Of a stretch of DNA of 64,000 nt, positions 62,978 to 64,000 are shown piece after piece. Each line of letters starts with the position of its first letter. The stretch's first letter is position 1. The notes under the pieces were generated by a model, which saw only the letters and a program-made list of their open reading frames with translations, was not told the DNA's origin and searched no databases. The DNA comes from Taklimakanibacter albus. GTDB taxonomy: Bacteria > Pseudomonadota > Alphaproteobacteria > Rhizobiales > Aestuariivirgaceae. The translations under genes were made by a program, and so were the position numbers. The stretch is from assembly GCF_016595235.1 (NCBI RefSeq), contig NZ_JAENHL010000008.1, forward strand, positions 135,246-199,245, given 5' to 3'.

Positions 62978-64000
62978 CGGACCTCAGGCTGACTTCTGAG
63001 GATCAGGCGACCCTCAATGGTGAAAGGGGAGCGGCCGCCGGCATGGCCATGGCCGTGCTCGTACGTTTCTGCGCAGCGCTCGGGGCTGGTGGACTCCTGG
63101 ATATCGCACGAACGCATATTGATGGATGCCTCTATCACGGCCAGGCGGGCCTCGATTTTGTCGACAGGCTCGTCGCCTTGGGCGGCAAGGTGCAAGTGCC
63201 AACGACGCTGAATGTCGGCTCGGTCGACCTGATCCATCCGGAGCTGATGCGCGTCAAGCGCGAGGATGAAAGTCCCATGCGCCGGCTCATGAGCGCTCAT
63301 CTCGCTTTGGGCTGCGCCCCCACCTTCACCTGCGCGCCCTACCAGACGCGCTTTCGTCCGCGCTTCGGCGAACAGATCGCCTGGGGAGAATCCAATGCGA
63401 TCATCTTCGCCAATTCCGTGATCGGCGCGCGCACGAACCGCTATGGCGACTTCATCGACCTGTGCTGTGCGCTGACCGGGCGCGCTCCGGCCTGGGGACT
63501 GCATCTCGATGCGAACCGGCGCGGCCAGATTTTGTATGAGATCGTCGGACTTTCTGCGTCTCTTGCGGCGAGCGACAGCCTCTATGTAGCGGTCGGATTG
63601 GTTATCGGAGAGAAGAGCGGCGACCATCTCCCCGTCATCAACGGCCTGCCGCCGCCTCGAGACGAGGATCAGTTGAAGGCGCTCGGCGCCGCCGCCGCGT
63701 CCGCCGGCTCGGTCGCGATGTTTCATGCCGTCGGAATTACGCCCGAGGCCGCAACTGTTGGGGAGGCTTTCGGTGGCAGAACGCCCGATCAGACGATCGC
63801 GATCAGCGAAGCCGACCTGGCCCAGGCCCTTGCGCGCCTATCCAAGGTTCCGGACGGTTCTCCGATATCGGCCGTGTCGCTGGGCACACCGCATTTCTCC
63901 CTGGACGAGTGGCGGCGGCTGATACCGTTGCTGCGCCGGTACCGGCCGCAGAGAAACATCCCGATCTATGTCAATACCGGCCGTGACACGCTGAGCGAGC
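62974..64000 (+). CDS. Aconitase X (DUF521) family dehydratase, partial at the right edge
   Basis: At least 342 codons are open from the GTG at 62974 to the end of the window without a stop. The start overlaps the thioesterase stop by four bases. Hallmarks are HIDGCLYHGQAGLDFVDRL, VPTTLNVGSVD, LGCAPTFTCAPYQ, WGESNAIIFANSVIGARTNRYGD and VSLGTPHFSLDEW. Known aconitase X enzymes dehydrate cis-3-hydroxyproline or, in archaea, phosphomevalonate. Two-part (large and small subunit) and fused forms exist; which applies here lies beyond the window. Its place after SDR, BKACE and thioesterase is unusual and points to a hydroxylated amine or imino-acid substrate. Confidence 0.87.
   Translation, partial: MTDLRLTSEDQATLNGERGAAAGMAMAVLVRFCAALGAGGLLDIARTHIDGCLYHGQAGLDFVDRLVALGGKVQVPTTLNVGSVDLIHPELMRVKREDESPMRRLMSAHLALGCAPTFTCAPYQTRFRPRFGEQIAWGESNAIIFANSVIGARTNRYGDFIDLCCALTGRAPAWGLHLDANRRGQILYEIVGLSASLAASDSLYVAVGLVIGEKSGDHLPVINGLPPPRDEDQLKALGAAAASAGSVAMFHAVGITPEAATVGEAFGGRTPDQTIAISEADLAQALARLSKVPDGSPISAVSLGTPHFSLDEWRRLIPLLRRYRPQRNIPIYVNTGRDTLSE

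Overview
The window is typical high-GC (roughly 60-65% by eye) chromosome of an alphaproteobacterium, probably Hyphomicrobiales or a neighbour. The indicators are a DmeR/DmeF cobalt-nickel efflux pair, an Anbu-type proteasome operon, a Tat-exported glucan biosynthesis protein, an HpnN-like MMPL protein, a pssA-like remnant and densely packed ABC-transport operons with ATGA/GTGA overlaps. No rRNA, tRNA, CRISPR, integrase or IS element was seen. About 57 protein-coding loci are supported, two of them broken (an ABC ATPase with an in-frame amber stop and a pssA fragment) and one running off the right edge.

Layout. 1-2730: a siderophore/metal-type binding protein and an L,D-transpeptidase. 2787-5497: divergent PuuA-like gamma-glutamylpolyamine synthetase and PuuB-like oxidase. 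5470-16801: a catabolic island with a Dpp-type ABC transporter, a CodA-like amidohydrolase and a hydantoin-racemase-like protein, transcribed away from a GntR/FCD regulator; behind the regulator lie a flavin reductase-like protein, a second amidohydrolase lacking the usual HxH, and a GlcG/HbpS protein. 16820-23542: a polyamine operon in the order aminotransferase, PotD/F, PotB, PotC, PotA, agmatinase, followed by a small DUF3008 gene whose ribosome site lies in a long hairpin. 23836-27761: the four-gene Anbu operon (permuted ATP-grasp, alpha-E, transglutaminase, Anbu peptidase), then opgD. 29439-34742: an Opp-type transporter. 34931-38370: dxs, a structured intergenic region and dmeRF. 38419-41106: HpnN-like exporter. 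41208-44982: Cys/Met PLP lyase, Thr/Ser dehydratase and D-aminopeptidase. 45000-52632: a second Dpp operon that also carries CapA-like and PepT genes, with a LysR regulator divergent. 53723-55857: a phospholipase-D-superfamily protein and a pssA remnant. 55939-64000: a GntR regulator divergent from an operon encoding a PotD/A/B/C-type transporter, SDR, BKACE, hotdog thioesterase and aconitase X.

Function. The window is dominated by uptake and breakdown of nitrogen-rich organics. Five ABC systems (two Dpp, one Opp, two Pot-like) sit beside enzymes for polyamines, cyclic amides, D-amino-acid peptides and an unidentified beta-hydroxy acid. Each divergent regulator has a visible palindromic operator candidate. 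The least understood parts are the SDR-BKACE-thioesterase-AcnX operon at the right end, the Anbu operon, and the two-amidohydrolase island.
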